Source: Litoditis marina (taxonomy: Eukaryota; Nematoda; Chromadorea; Rhabditida; Rhabditidae). From it: DNA of 64,000 nt. The notes below the pieces were generated by a model. That model saw only the letters and a program-made list of their open reading frames with translations. It was not told where the DNA came from and ran no database searches. Of this stretch, positions 24,660 through 37,126 are shown in pieces; within the stretch, counting starts at the first letter, position 1; each line of letters begins with the position of its first letter. The stretch lies in contig OZ038433.1 of assembly GCA_964036275.1 (NCBI GenBank), positions 39,465,336 to 39,529,335 on the forward strand, read 5' to 3'. The translations under genes were made by a program, and so were the position numbers.

Positions 24660-26940
24660 AATGTATTCGCGATTATTGAACACGTGACTTTCCACATAAT
24701 ATGTGGCACTCTAAATGGGTTAATGGAGAGAAAAGTTTAAAAGAAAAGGGTACGTTTGCCCTGTAACGCGCATGATATTACGTGCCTATTTAACAGTGCT
24801 GGACGACGATGATTGTACCAGATAGTTTGTAGGATAGTAGGATTTTAGGTACGAGTGGATTTGGTACAGAGAAGTAACTCACAGAAATGAAACCTATATG
24901 TGAGTGAACTCATTTAGAACAGAAGAATGGGTAACTTTTAGGATACTTTTAAGATTCGAGTGCCCTGAAAACGCAAGATGTGTATGTAACAAGTGTTTCA
25001 GTGGTTTTTTGCACAGTCTTTTTTGATTTTTGATCTATCTTGACCATATGTTTGTTTTTGAAGTTAAAGCGATTTATTGCGTTTGGTGTTTGAATATGTT
25101 AAGCTTAGGCAAATTATTGTGTTTTTGTCTTGTTTTTGTCAGGGAGTTGATCAAATGATCCTACTGCCTAACAAAAATTTTATATTTTTCCGGAGCTGTG
25201 ATTCTTTACCTGCTCTACATGCTGATAAACCAACACATATTCCGCTCATCACCGTCTTTTTTCTTAATATTTCGAAGAAAAACAGTTCAGTCCAGTAGTT
25301 GGTCACGCACACTCTACAGAATATAAGCCAAAACATCGAAGGTAGAAAATAAATTTAAAAAAAACCAGCTTTTTTTACGTGACTTTTCTATTTACTACCT
25401 GTAATTCATGTTAGGTATAAACAGATTGCTAAGGCAAACGATCAATTGTTGCGTTTGCCGTTTCTTCGATGGGCGTTGGGCGTGTAACAACGAATCAAAT
25501 TTGGTAACCTTTCCTGAAAAACGCGTGATACATGTGTTGTTTTCCTGTTGAAAAGACTTTTCTACGTGAAATGACATCATCAACGTATTTCAGTAGGAGA
25601 GGCATGAGGCCAAAACTCATATTTATTTTGGAACACACTTTTTTCATGCCAGATTTCAGGTTTCATAAGTTTCCCAAGTGTATTCTTCACAATTGAATGT
25701 TCTCATGAATAAAATGTGTGGTGACCTTCAACAAGTGGTTTGGGACAATTCAAAGATGGCTCCCGCACTCAATTTCCTTTTCTCCTTATCTTCCTGAAAC
25801 ATCTTATTCCATTTACTTCCAAGACTATTTAAACTGTTCCAAACACAGAGTCTTAACCTAATGTCATCATTTTCCTTTGGTCTAGTGATTACAAAAACAA
25901 CTTCTTCACAAGCAGGAGTTTAACGGAAACGGAACATAATTAGAGGACCACAACTCGAAACAGTTTAAGCGAAATGTTCAGTTCAAACCACTGTTTTCGG
26001 AGAGATGTATCTGTTGTATTCACGCCTGGCCCAAATGACCATGACCAAACTAAATACATCGGAATGGAATAATTCCACCGTTACTGTCTCTCCTCTCTAT
26101 TCCCCTCTACTCTATACATCAACTATGGTTTTAATATTCGTCGAGTTGACTTTGGCAGCGTGCCAATCGTTTTAACTGTTTTGAGACCTCAGAGCATAAT
26201 CCAAAAAATACAAATGTGTGTTCTGTTAGCGGTTTACTACCCAACTGACCCAAGAAAATTTGCACAACTCATTTTCTCTCTTTCACACAGTCATCGAAAA
26301 GATTGGCTCCAAGCCAAAACGTTCACCCAGAAAATGTGAGGGCTATAGCACTACATACATCAAACTAAATGGATCAAGATAAGAGAATATTGAGAGAAAA
26401 AGAGCCTCCGTAGAAAGTAAACAAATCTGTGTCTGCAGCTGTTTTCTTCCGCCTGACAGTTGAACTTCCATTGGTCTCACAGATCAGTATCAACTAGTCA
26501 TACTTTTATTCTACTACTAAACCGGTTGGAATATGGGCAATTATATCTAACGAACGGATATGTACTGTTTTGAACAGTACATGTGTTGACTTTCTACCAC
26601 GATTTCAATAAGAAGCGAAGTAAAATAACAAATATAAATATCAAAACTGTGTAAAGTTCTCATACCTGTTTTTGCATTCATATTTTGATCTCGTCCGTGA
26701 CTCATAATGTTTTAGTTCATTTTGTTATCTATTTCTCATTCATATTTCTATATTTCTCTCATATTTGTTTAATAGTATATTTTATGTGTATGGGAAAATT
26801 GTTGAATGGCTGTATTTTCTGCGATCCATTTCTTATAAAGAATATATAATTCTGAATCTGCTTTTTCTGTGATAGATCGCATGGTTTATACCTCACACTG
26901 CGAAAAATGTATATAATTTACACAAGTATGTATTTAAAGA

Positions 26941-27050
26941 AGGACGATTATGTGGTCCAATCGCAACGCTTCAGTCTTTTAAACTGCAATACATTTTTCA
27001 ATTGCCGTTTAAAGGACCGTTGACACGGGATTGGTCTACATAATCGTCCT
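26941..27050. mobile_element. Short palindromic MITE, copy 2
   Basis: 110 bp that is an imperfect palindrome over its whole length. The ends are AGGACGATTATGTGG and its inverse CTACATAATCGTCCT; the middle pairs TTTAAACTGCAAT with its diverged mirror. This is the best-preserved copy of the family, with relatives at 5876..5984 and 37843..37917. No coding capacity. Confidence 0.8.
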
Positions 27051-27237
27051 GCTTTGAAGAAGAGTTACGATTATATTTTTAATTGGCACGACCAGCTTTC
27101 AACACTTGGACAGCACAAATATGATCACATTTGTTCGATATTAATTTTAAATAGGTTATCACGGTATCTTATTTAGGTGATTGAATTCAGGTGACAGTTC
27201 CTAATTGACTTTTATGCATTGAGTGAATCGTACTATC

Positions 27238-27821
27238 ATTTGTATAAAAAAACGATGTAAAGTGAGAGACAATTAGCTTTTGAGATTGAACTGCATGGAA
27301 TATAGAAAAGGAGGACAATAACTCAAGAGGGAAATAAAAAATCTAATCTCGCAATTTTCATGGGTCAAAAACATTTTGTTTTTCAGTGAAAAAAAACCTT
27401 GCAGCAAACAATTAGATGAAACGTCCTAATATGATTATCACCATTGATTCAAAAATGATAACAGAACAGAGTACACTATAAGTTTCTTGAATATTCATGT
27501 AAAGTTAGCATTCTAATAGCCTAAGTGTGCACTTTGTCGTTTCACGTTTCCGAGCTCTGCTGTGTTTAACATGTTTCACGTGACTGTGCGATAGACTGAC
27601 AGTATAGCTGATTTTTGTTTCAGATACGTTTTTAGTGTAAGCGGACTTTTCTAAAAGATTTAGCATATATTTTTTGAATCAGTCTGTCAGGATGATCATG
27701 AAAATTGCGAGATTAGATTTTTTATTTCCCTCTTGAGTTATTGTCCTCCTTTTCTATATTCCATGCAGTTCAATCTCAAAAGCTAATCGTCTCTCACTTT
27801 ACATTGTTTTTTTATACAAAT
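27238..27821. mobile_element. 584-bp non-autonomous element with 124-bp terminal inverted repeats
   Basis: The left arm 27238..27361 (begins ATTTGTATAAAAAAACGATG) is the near-perfect inverse of the right arm 27698..27821 (ends ATTGTTTTTTTATACAAAT). The internal 336 bp have no ORF. Part of the interior near 27508..27570 resembles the NRPS intron near 9228..9290 (TCTGCTGTGTTT context), suggesting a second degraded copy there. Length and architecture fit a MITE or foldback element. Confidence 0.85.
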
Positions 27822-28050
27822 TGTCCTCATTTTCTATATTTCCGAAGGAAATAATGAATCAATAGATAGGAAATAATGAGCATCTAATCAATTATTATTA
27901 AACTTTTTTCAACGTACCAATGAATACTAAGTTGATTTGCAGAACATAAACTGCGTTAGAACTCTGGTTAGTAAGCATTCTCTCAGAAACCGTGATCAAT
28001 CCTTGATTTCGGGCAGCGCACGTGTGGCGCCGTCCATTTTTTCTTCCTTC

Positions 28051-28125
28051 GTGACGATTTGGCTCAGTCGGCAGAGCAGCGCACTACAGTTCAGTAGGAC
28101 GAGGGTTCGAATCCTTTCACGGACA
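28051..28125 (+). pseudogene. tRNA-like unit with intact A and B boxes (tRNA pseudogene or SINE head)
   Basis: TGGCTCAGTCGG (28060..28071) fits the RNA polymerase III A box and GGTTCGAATCC (28104..28114) the B box, at tRNA spacing. A D-arm (GCTC/GAGC) and a T-arm (GAGGG/CCTTT with wobble) can be drawn. The acceptor stem (GACGATT against CACGGAC) and anticodon stem do not pair, so I do not call it a functional tRNA. Confidence 0.45.
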
Positions 28126-28876
28126 GCATTTTTGTTTTTGTTCGATTAAAGATACCGTGTCGCTATAATCTGAGTTTCACGAAAAATTCAAAAAGCTTAA
28201 AAAAGTTTCGCAATGTCTTCGCATAGACAATGCAAAAACTTTCATATTGAAAATTTGTAAAATTTGCATAATATCAAGCATTAAAAAAGAGGACATGAAC
28301 ATTTTCACTGTGACGCAACTTGACTTGGTTCCTTTACGTCCAGATTTATTTTTATTTTGTAGTCTCCAATTGTGTTTTCGTATATGCAAGAAAGTTTTAA
28401 AAATATTTTTGTACTTCTATAGGCTATTTGGAGCATACCCCGTACGCAACTCCCCTATCGATGTCATTACGTAAGCCGCTTTTCTGAGCAAACGAAGCAA
28501 GATAGAGGTATAAAAGTATATATTTTTGATAATGGTTTTTCATTTGCCAAATGGTCAGATTGTTAACTCATAAGTCAAAATTAGAGCGGGACGGATTCTT
28601 TAACCTTTTTATGTAGTCAGGATCTCTACGGATTAACACAATTGTTTTTCCAATATATTTTGATCTATTCAAACCACCAAAAGGCGGAACAACAGCTCAC
28701 TGCGCACACTCCGCACATCTAGAAGTGATTGTCAAAGCAGCTAAATGCAATGTTTCCAAGGCGATAAAATGACTCATTTTCAACCGATTGGTCCAAGATT
28801 TCAGATTTACACATACCTCTGCTGTTTGTAACTATATTCCAAATTTCAGACGAATCGGTTAAATTCGTCGGTTTTG

Positions 28877-28970
28877 CGGCCGCCGCGCCACGCCGCACCA
28901 CGCCGCGCCACGCCGCGCCACGCCGCGCCACGCCGCGCCGCGCCACGCCGCGCCACGCCACGCGGCCGCC
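28877..28970. repeat. GC-rich minisatellite (CGCGCCACGC-type units)
   Basis: About nine units of 10-15 bp built from CGCCGCGCCACGC, flanked on both sides by GCGGCCGCCG. It stands out against AT-rich surroundings. A minus-strand open frame through it translates to WRGVARRG repeats and is taken as a by-product. Confidence 0.9.
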
Positions 28971-29171
28971 GTCGGAAGACATTTTTGCGAGACGATATTC
29001 AGCATAACTGTAGATCACTGGTCGCACATTAAATATCGAATAGCTCAATGATAAAGTCTTTCCTCCTCTATCTCTTTCCATCAAAATCTCAAAAATCCGT
29101 TCAGGAGTTTTTGAGAAAATGGCATAAAACCACTTTTGAAAGTCCGCAATGTTGTGATCAAAAACTAATCT

Positions 29172-29192
29172 GCGCAGCGCTTCGCGCTGCGC
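29172..29192. repeat. GC-rich hairpin GCGCAGCGCTTCGCGCTGCG (copy 1)
   Basis: A near-perfect 9-bp stem closed by TTC. The same hairpin with one change recurs at 44713..44735, and both are preceded by AGTCCGCAATG within 50 bp, so they appear to be the ends of one repeat family. Confidence 0.75.
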
Positions 29193-29723
29193 GCGATTTT
29201 TAACCGATACAAATCTATTCTCATCGGAACAAACTCAATTTTATTTTTGGAAGGTATATCCACATTTTTGGAGGAAATGAGGGTGGTGAAAAGCACCCTG
29301 GAAAAATGGATGAATTTTTTTGTATATGGTGCAAGCCGATATAAAAAGTATTTGATGACTGTATTTTTTGTTACGTCTATGAAATGTTCACCATCTACTG
29401 TAATTCCTGATTGGTAGCATATTCAGTTCTTCACATTAGTGTTCAAACACTGTACCAAATTGGTGAGAGATTCTGTTCAAATTATTCAGAAAGGAAATGT
29501 TAAAACAGAATTTCGTGGTGTTCACTTTTTGCAAAGCGATTTCGAATTTCACGTTTTAATCACGTAACAGTTTCCGAGCGTTTGTGAACAAACGTCCCAC
29601 AACCAGCTAGTCTAGTCCGTATATAAAATGTTGTGCTACCCAAGTTCTCAATTTCCAATGATACTTCTATTGCAGATCTCATTAGTCACCAATTGTTATT
29701 AAACGTGGAATTCTACTAGTAAA

Positions 29724-32700
29724 ATGACGAGCATCCTCTTGATCTACCTCCTAATCGGCATTGCTTCTGCGGAACTGGTGTTCGTGATAGCCATCTGGCG
29801 GCACGGGGATAGAGCCCCCGGAGATCTCCCCTACCCAAATGACCCCTACAATGAGACATTCTGGCCCAGAGGGTGGAATCAACTCACAAACGTGAGTTAT
29901 CGTACTTGCCAATGAGACTTTGGCAGAGTATCAACTTCGGATGCACGTATTTCATAGAAAACATACATTTTCTAAAAAGTGCTTTCGCTGTGACAAGAAC
30001 TGTAACTTTTCCCAAAAATTATATTGGAGTACTCATTCAAACTCTGAGAACAATTTCCCCGTTCTGTGTAGGAATATTCAGTGAAAATCGATACAGTTGA
30101 AATATCAATCTCGTGAATCTGGGAGGCACATCATCGTTTTCGAACATTTAACACTAAAATGTTTGCCTAATCATTCATTGATACTCAACCAGAAGCTCAT
30201 TAGCAAGATCTCCTTCTCTTGTACATCACACAACTCCAATAACATAATATTAATTCAGAAGGGTATTGAAGAAACATATCGATTGGGGCAATGGTTCAAA
30301 CAGAGATATATTGACGTCCCGAATGCTCTACTCACCAGTGATTTCCATCGAAAACAGGTGAGTGGAACCGGTTACGTTGTCGGTTATATACTTATTTCGA
30401 TAATTAGTTGTACTGAATACTTTTTAAACAGTTTTTCAAACTATGTGTATTGTATAATCATCTCTCAAGTGGCCGTTTACAATGATTAATCGAAATTTCC
30501 TGTTTTTGTACGTGTGAAGATTCAAAAAAAAAAAAGATTTTCGATGCCTGACCTCGCTACAACGCAATCGAACTTTTGTTCTCAACGGAACAAATATCAG
30601 TTGGAACAAGAAGATTTTTGTTCTCATTTTACTATTACCTACCACTAATTTGCATTATTCTTATCATTTTTTAACAGAATCTTTTATAGTTCGTATATTA
30701 TCCAATTCACAATTCTATCTCGCATTTCACAACAAAAACAGCGTTTACTAGTCGGGGATTATATTGTCTGCGTACAAAAAACAAACCGCTGATCGTTGTG
30801 AACTTTCACACTTGTTCATATCGAGCTACAGTCAGCAGAAATCTTCATTTCTTTTGTTTTTTTGTAATGTGTACATGCACTTTGGTCTCGGTTTGCACGA
30901 TTCGATCTTTGAATGAATCGGCCGATCTGATTTAAGCTCACAAGTAGTTTTCCGACTGGAAAATGATAAGATTCGGTGATCTTTTAGAGTCACATAGTTC
31001 GTACTGTAGTCAACTTCGTCACCTTCCCATATATTATAAATTTCAGGTGTTCATTCGAAGTAGTGACTCGGAGCGAGCCGTTCAAAGTGCACTCTCGTTC
31101 ACCGCCGGAATGTACCCATGCAGGCAAGGATTAACTCTACATTTCATTATTTGCATTTTCTCTATCCAAAACTGATTGACTGAAATTCTAATTCAGTGAA
31201 AAATCATGTGGTCTTTTACAGAGAAATATGAGAAGGCTATTTTTTTGTTCTGCTTCGTTTCTATTTCATCTCGGTACAATCTGAGCAAAAATGGAGTACA
31301 ACTACCTAGTTTGATCACTTCCAAATCACCTCTTTCGTTTAACAAGTGAGGTCGATAAAGTTGTCATAGAAAATTCAACAAACAAACTTGTTCAGTGGTA
31401 ACCTGACATGGAACTCGGAGCATCTACGCAGCTGGCAGCCCATACCAATTCACACAAATGGATACGGTAGAAAGGATCCGGTTAGTGATGAACATAAACA
31501 TTGGTATAATTTTCAGAGACTTCTGAGAATTCTCTGTGTATAAGTCGTCATTCTCACCATGAAGACAACAGATGGTTCGATTGATTGAGCTATGCGAGGC
31601 GAGCTGTCTTTGATTACTTGCCAGCAGTTGAGAGATTGTGTAGGTCAATGATGCGCAGACTGACTGGCCCCAGATCTAGCTAACTACTGTTTCAGCTCCT
31701 GAAACCAACATCCATCGAATGCTCCGAATATTCTCGAACAGTCGAGTTGGAAAATGCCGAGATTCTAGATAAACTATCGGTGGAGTATGACGAACTGTTC
31801 CGAATGTTCTCCAATTATTCCGGAATGATCATTGACATCTCGAATGTCAAGGGACTTTACGACATGCATAGGGAGGTGAGCCAACTCTCGTATCTCTGCT
31901 AAGGAGAAAAAACTGGTATACATACTTATAAGAACACCGGGGAGTGTTTTAAACCTCATTTGAACTTTTGACTGAAACTGAACTCTACACTCATGTAGTG
32001 GCACGGAACCGGACGTGTTCGGATCAGATAGGCAGTAACGGCGCACTGTGGCGACATATAACTTTCATCGAGAAATAACATTAACCAAACTCAAGCTTGA
32101 ACCTATTTAACACTGGAACAGACTGGAAAAAGCAAAGAATCAAAGAACATTCAGCGGACGCATTCTCTGGAGCAACCAGCATGGATATATGAGAAGTGGA
32201 ACGGAACGGCACTTATCGATCACATCATCGAGTTGAAAAGAATAACACGGAATCTTCTGTTCAACTCAACACAAAAGTCACGGTTAAGGTGGAGTTTTTC
32301 TAGATTCAGAAACGGATATTAATTTTCAAAACCTCAATTGCAGTTCCTCTACAATACCCAGATCCGGACTATGTTTGTAACCCGCCCGTAGTTGTAATAG
32401 ATTAGAAAACGGGGATAAAATAAGCCTAAATGAGATGACCGAATGAAATCTCAATGAATATAGAAAAGCCGTACTTGTTTAAAATATTTTCAGAGGTGGC
32501 TATCTGGTGAATGACTGGATAACCAGGTTACAAGAGGCAGCCAATGATAGTGCCAGCCATAAAGCTGTACTCTACTCCTCTGTGGGTTTCCATTCTGAGT
32601 ATATGGAAGTTCAAGTAATCGGAGCCGGGTGTGTGTAAAAATAGATGAGGATGAACCCCGAAAATTCTAGCTTGACCCCCCACGACTCTATCATTTGTAT

Positions 32701-34138
32701 CAAAAGTACTGGTATTCATTTTCCACGTGGATCATACTACAATTCAAGTTTGTATTCCCCTAAGAGTCTATGACCAAATTCGCGTTGTAGTTTTGTGTTG
32801 GCTTCTCATTCTGAGAAATGTGTCTGAAACAAACTGGAATCCAACGTGAAACTACGATAACTGGAGCTTGTAATAGCAGGACCGTATCGAACTGTATCCC
32901 CTAGACCTTTAATATGATTCAGAAATGTGTTCGTTCAGCACGACGGGACGATAATGGCATTGAGTCATGCGATGGGCATCAGCAATCATCAGATCCAGCC
33001 ATACTGCGCCACCTATATAGCCGAACTGCACAGGAACGGCTCACAACATCATGTGAAGGTGACCTCCTGATATAATTAATGGACATGCTCTTTTACCATC
33101 ACGGCAGAGTGAAAAAAAACGAGATAAAAAATAGAAGTTAAGGCAGGAAAAACAGAATACATACAAATGATTGCCTGTACAACAACGAGTAGAGTTAGGA
33201 TACCGGGGTAAAAAATTTTGTTCATAATAAAAGTGCCGAAACCTAAATGGAAAATTGCAAAATCATGTGCAGGTTACAGGTAGAGCACCTAATTTCGTTC
33301 TGTAGATTCCATCTACACATTTTTCGTTATGGGAGTTCTCTTTAGTGTATCAAATCGTTTGATATATCTACTTGCTATTATACTAGTAAAACCAAAGCGC
33401 AATAGTAAAGCTATGAACGATGACAACGTGCTGCAGTACAGTGCCTAGTTCTCTAGATTCTGAATTTCCTCCTTGTTTAACGTGACTATATCTGCCTGCT
33501 TGTTGAAAAAAACATCTAACAAAGGTGAATTCATTTACGTGGAAGATTGACGTTTTATCCACGATTCGCGTATAGAACCAGCTATCACCTATGTTTTCAG
33601 TTATTATATAAAAACGGAACGGAAACTTTACACCGACTGCGCCTTCCCAACTGTACCGAAGACTGTCCGTTGGAAGAATTTGCCACACAGCTGGAAACAA
33701 TGCGGGTTTGCGATGAACAACATCTACAACAGGTAAAAAAGGACCAAGCACAAAAGTAACCGAGACAAAAGTAACCATGCAGTAACCGACGTCAAATGTA
33801 ACTGAGGTTCACAAGTAACCAAAATCAAAAAGTAGCTGAGGGGCTACGAAAGTTACCCACTCGAATGAAACAGCCGTTTCTCCACTAGTCTGTTCCTATC
33901 TAATTTCGCTATCTTGAGTGGTGTGGGTAAGGCAACGAATCTCTCATACTACCCAAAAGTATTCACTTTAGAAGATGACCTGGTTTGTTCATATAAATTG
34001 TCCAAAATAAAGATTAGTTACCGTAGATATTGTGCTGTGTATAAACTGAGATTTCAGCTATGCTCCTCCACCTGCTCAGTCAAGCGAACCGGCCTCGTTC
34101 TCATCTCAACTATGATCTTCATCCAATCTATGTTATGA
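29724..34138 (+). CDS. Secreted or membrane-anchored histidine acid phosphatase, 10 exons, complete
   Basis: Exons 29724..29891, 30259..30357, 31047..31123, 31396..31480, 31696..31875, 32155..32288, 32494..32581, 32939..33058, 33601..33732 and 34058..34138 join in phase to about 387 aa. Histidine acid phosphatases hydrolyse phosphomonoesters through a phospho-histidine. Seen: a signal peptide (MTSILLIYLLIGIASA), the catalytic RHGDRAP (near residue 26), QLTNKGIEETYRLGQW, FIRSSDSERAVQSA, PIPIHT, the second catalytic motif HDGTIMAL, the Cys-rich CTEDCPLEEF, and a C-terminal hydrophobic segment (LVLISTMIFIQSML) as in some nematode PHO proteins. Exon 3 ends at a GC donor. A broken partial copy of its 3' end lies at 38007..38116. 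Which pho paralogue it is cannot be told. Confidence 0.9.
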
Positions 34139-34301
34139 CCTTTTCAATAATATGAAAAAATAAGACTGTTATACTTTTCCTGCTCCTTGATACTATCCTG
34201 GGTCTCCTAATTTGCGCATTGTTTCGCCAATCTTAGCAACAACAACATAACGTACAGTTCAATATTGAACAAAACAATGACCTCAGAACTTTGTTATTTA
34301 C

Positions 34302-34307
34302 TTTATT
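34302..34307 (-). promoter_or_regulatory. Poly(A) signal of the chemoreceptor gene
   Basis: AATAAA on the minus strand, 47-52 bases beyond the TAG at 34354..34356. The acid phosphatase stop is only 215 bp away on the other strand, so the two 3' ends converge here. Confidence 0.65.
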
Positions 34308-34353
34308 CCTTCAACAGTCAAAAACAAGACATCTTTTCTGCAGTTAAACTCTA

Positions 34354-37126
34354 CTACTGTCCATTTGTTCGTATTATTAGCGTGACAACCGTTTTTCGAT
34401 AGTCGCTGATGAAGAAAATGACCAGAACAGGTTCGAGAACTTGGGCGAAGGCCATGAAGGCCCCCAAATGGGTGGAATTCCTTCCCGAAGACATTCTCAT
34501 GAAGGCCATCATAAAATGGATGAACGGGGGACTCAAAGTGAACACGAACGGAAAAACAGCCTGAATGAAACGTGAAGCGTGAAAGGTATATGAAACATGT
34601 AATCCTTGTAATCGCACTCATCTGAACCTCGGTGTTTGAAATGATTCCGATGCCAATACTTAATATGACTCTCCGCGTTTGATTTTGTTTGTGTTTTACC
34701 ATCATTATTTTATACCTACTCTTGTATATAAATGGCATGAGTGCAAGCGAACAAGTCAATTTCATCGAAGTGAATATGGTCAAAAAACATTCTTCAGTTA
34801 GGAAAACGTATAAATGTTTCCGTAACAAGTTGATTGAGCGCAAGGCAGTGGAGACTCTATTCATGTTTGCTCGTTTGAAGTTTTAGTTTTTTCAGTCATT
34901 TCGTGGGTACTCTAAACAAAATCCCTTCCGATAAAAAGTTCTGTAATTTTTTTCGGGCTTTTTTATTCCCAACTCTCTGTGACAAACCTGCAGGATCAAC
35001 AAAAAGAAGAGAGATCGTTGTTTGTCCACATATTCCATCCTTCTTGTGGACATTGTTACTATTTTCCCAAACTCTCTCATTAGTTTAAATACACAGTAGA
35101 TCATCAGAACAGAGCTAGAACTGATAAAAAGAGAATCGAACAGGACCACATTCGCTGCACCCCAATTCACTTGACGAGACTCGTCCTGAAAGTACTTGGG
35201 AGTTGGTATAGTCGCCATCCCTCCGAAAAAGACAGCGGAGAGCGATGTGGGGCGAAATGTTGTTAGTTTTCCACCAGCAGACGAAAGAGTGTGTAGATCG
35301 AAGATACGCAGATCAGAGTACAGTAATTTCACGTAATTCCGACTGAAAACTCACGTAAATGTATCCGCCCATGTATCCGACATCGTGAATATTCGAATTG
35401 GTGACGTCGGCAAATCGGTCTGCGATCGAGACTGCGAATTCATCATTCGGACCAAAGCCAATCACTTGTATTGTAGTGATATAGGCAGGGAGAACTATAC
35501 AAATAATCGATATCCACATCAATCGTTTCTTGGATGCCAGCCAATCGTCATTTGATTTGCTGAAACTTACTGGAATGAAGACCAGAGCCATTCGACAATT
35601 TAAAAAAGCACTATGACTGAAAAACTTTAGACGGGCTCGCCACAAAAACCCCATTTCGACTTCGTATCAAGCTTACTATTCCGGAGACTATGGCTACGGT
35701 GAACCTAAACATAAAGAAGTACGGCGGGGGTAAGTTTTGAAAACTGAAAATTGACTAAACGACGAAAATTATACAAGTTCTCTATGACAACCATAGTGAA
35801 GTTTAAGAATGCATTTTTACATGTGTCAAACCCGAAACATTCACTCTGAACAAGTTTGCTCTTTTTCTACTTTTGAGAAACAATGAAGGTGGAAATAAGT
35901 TCGTTCAAATATATTAAACAAAGTTTTCGGACACATTTTACTCATAATCAACTTTCGAGCGATTCGAACTCAGTGATATTATGAAAACGAAAAACAGTAC
36001 CTCCTTACGGTGGCCAAACGGTAGAGGAAGCTCACACACAACACTTCCACAATGATCACATAGGCCGCCGAGAAGGAGAATATGAGAACGGTATTGAGGG
36101 TGGACGGGAGATAGTTGGAGCAAGCGTAGAGCACGAAAACACCATCATGTACGTAGAACTCCTGCAAGTACAGTAGTCTGCATTTTTCCTAAAAAGACAG
36201 CCAACTGCTGAACCGATTGCTGGGCGTGCAATTATTGATTTCTCGTCAGCCGACGAGAGTGTGTAGATCAACGATACGCAGATAAGCTAGGCGGTCAACG
36301 AAATCTTAGTTATTTATCCGATTCCCTATGTTGAATTGAGACTTTGTTTTTTCTTAACTTCTTTTGCAATCCAAGTTGTAGCATTTAACTCTCTGTAGGA
36401 TACACGAGTAGTATCAGGTGATTATTGAATTATGATTTTTCATTATGATTTTTCCCTAATTACCGATGTATGTCCTCAGAGGTGATGTGAAGCACAGCCA
36501 ATTTGTGACTGGATAAAGATTCCCTCGGGCAATTTTCAAACAAAAGTCATAATTTTTGCCATTTAAATGTCGAGAAAATAGAATGTTCCGCTTTTTATTA
36601 GATAGAAGTGCTCGTTCTGAGAAAAAGACTACAATCACATCATCTAACGATATTGCGCGTACTGCGAGGCACACGGGTGGTACTGTATTTCTTCGATATA
36701 AGATGCGTACGGAAGCTCAATAGGAAAGTTTAGTCAAGAATTTTGGTTAAAAACTGAGCTTGAAAAGCTAATGCACTTTTAGGCTAGGCAATCCAGAAAA
36801 CTCATTTCATCAATAAATTGTTAACCTTATAATGCCGGTGTTTCTGATGAATTCTGACCAAAACGCAACAAGATCGTATATATATATATAATTTTTTTTT
36901 ACCTGGTTGTCACGTAAACCCATAAGAATGACTGAGACTATACCGGGACTGTGATGGCGTGTACGACCCCGTAGAATACAGAGATGACGGTGTTCACGAA
37001 CAGAAGATATTTATAGGAGCCGATCGTTTTACTCGACCGAAAAGCGATAATCGGCAGAAGCGCCAAGTTGAGACAAACAGCCAGAACCGCCGAAACCAGT
37101 GAAATACCGTTGTATTTGCTGATCAT
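34354..37126 (-). CDS. Seven-transmembrane chemoreceptor, Str/Srj-like, 5 exons, complete
   Basis: Exons 36944..37126, 36001..36161, 35355..35559, 34988..35185 and 34354..34560 join in phase to about 317 aa, a normal size for nematode chemosensory GPCRs. Family hallmarks: an ATG followed almost at once by membrane segment 1, KTIGSYKYLL between segments 1 and 2, SFLYRLATVR after segment 3 (equivalent of the FxYRYxAV motif), a KRLMW start to segment 4, GKIVTMSTRR...KQRSLFFLLILQ leading into segment 6 (AVFPFVFTLSPPFI), and ISDYRKTVV after segment 7. Such receptors sit in sensory cilia. The ligand is unknown. The frame could extend upstream of 37126 but lacks hydrophobicity there. Confidence 0.87.

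Larger units (their letters stand above)
24398..29723. other. Gene-poor intergenic region with mobile-element debris
   Basis: Five kilobases with only short open frames and no splice-consistent exons that I could extend. It should contain the NRPS promoter (right of 24397) and the phosphatase promoter (left of 29724). Identified contents are listed separately: an AATAG microsatellite, a palindromic MITE, a 584-bp inverted-repeat element, a tRNA-like unit, a GC minisatellite and a GC-rich hairpin. From 24.7 to 26.9 kb I see nothing distinctive. Confidence 0.6.

Noticed and set aside
28719..29084. Minus-strand open frame reading WRGVARRG repeats
   Set aside because: It is translated from the CGCGCCACGC minisatellite and lacks splice or poly(A) support.
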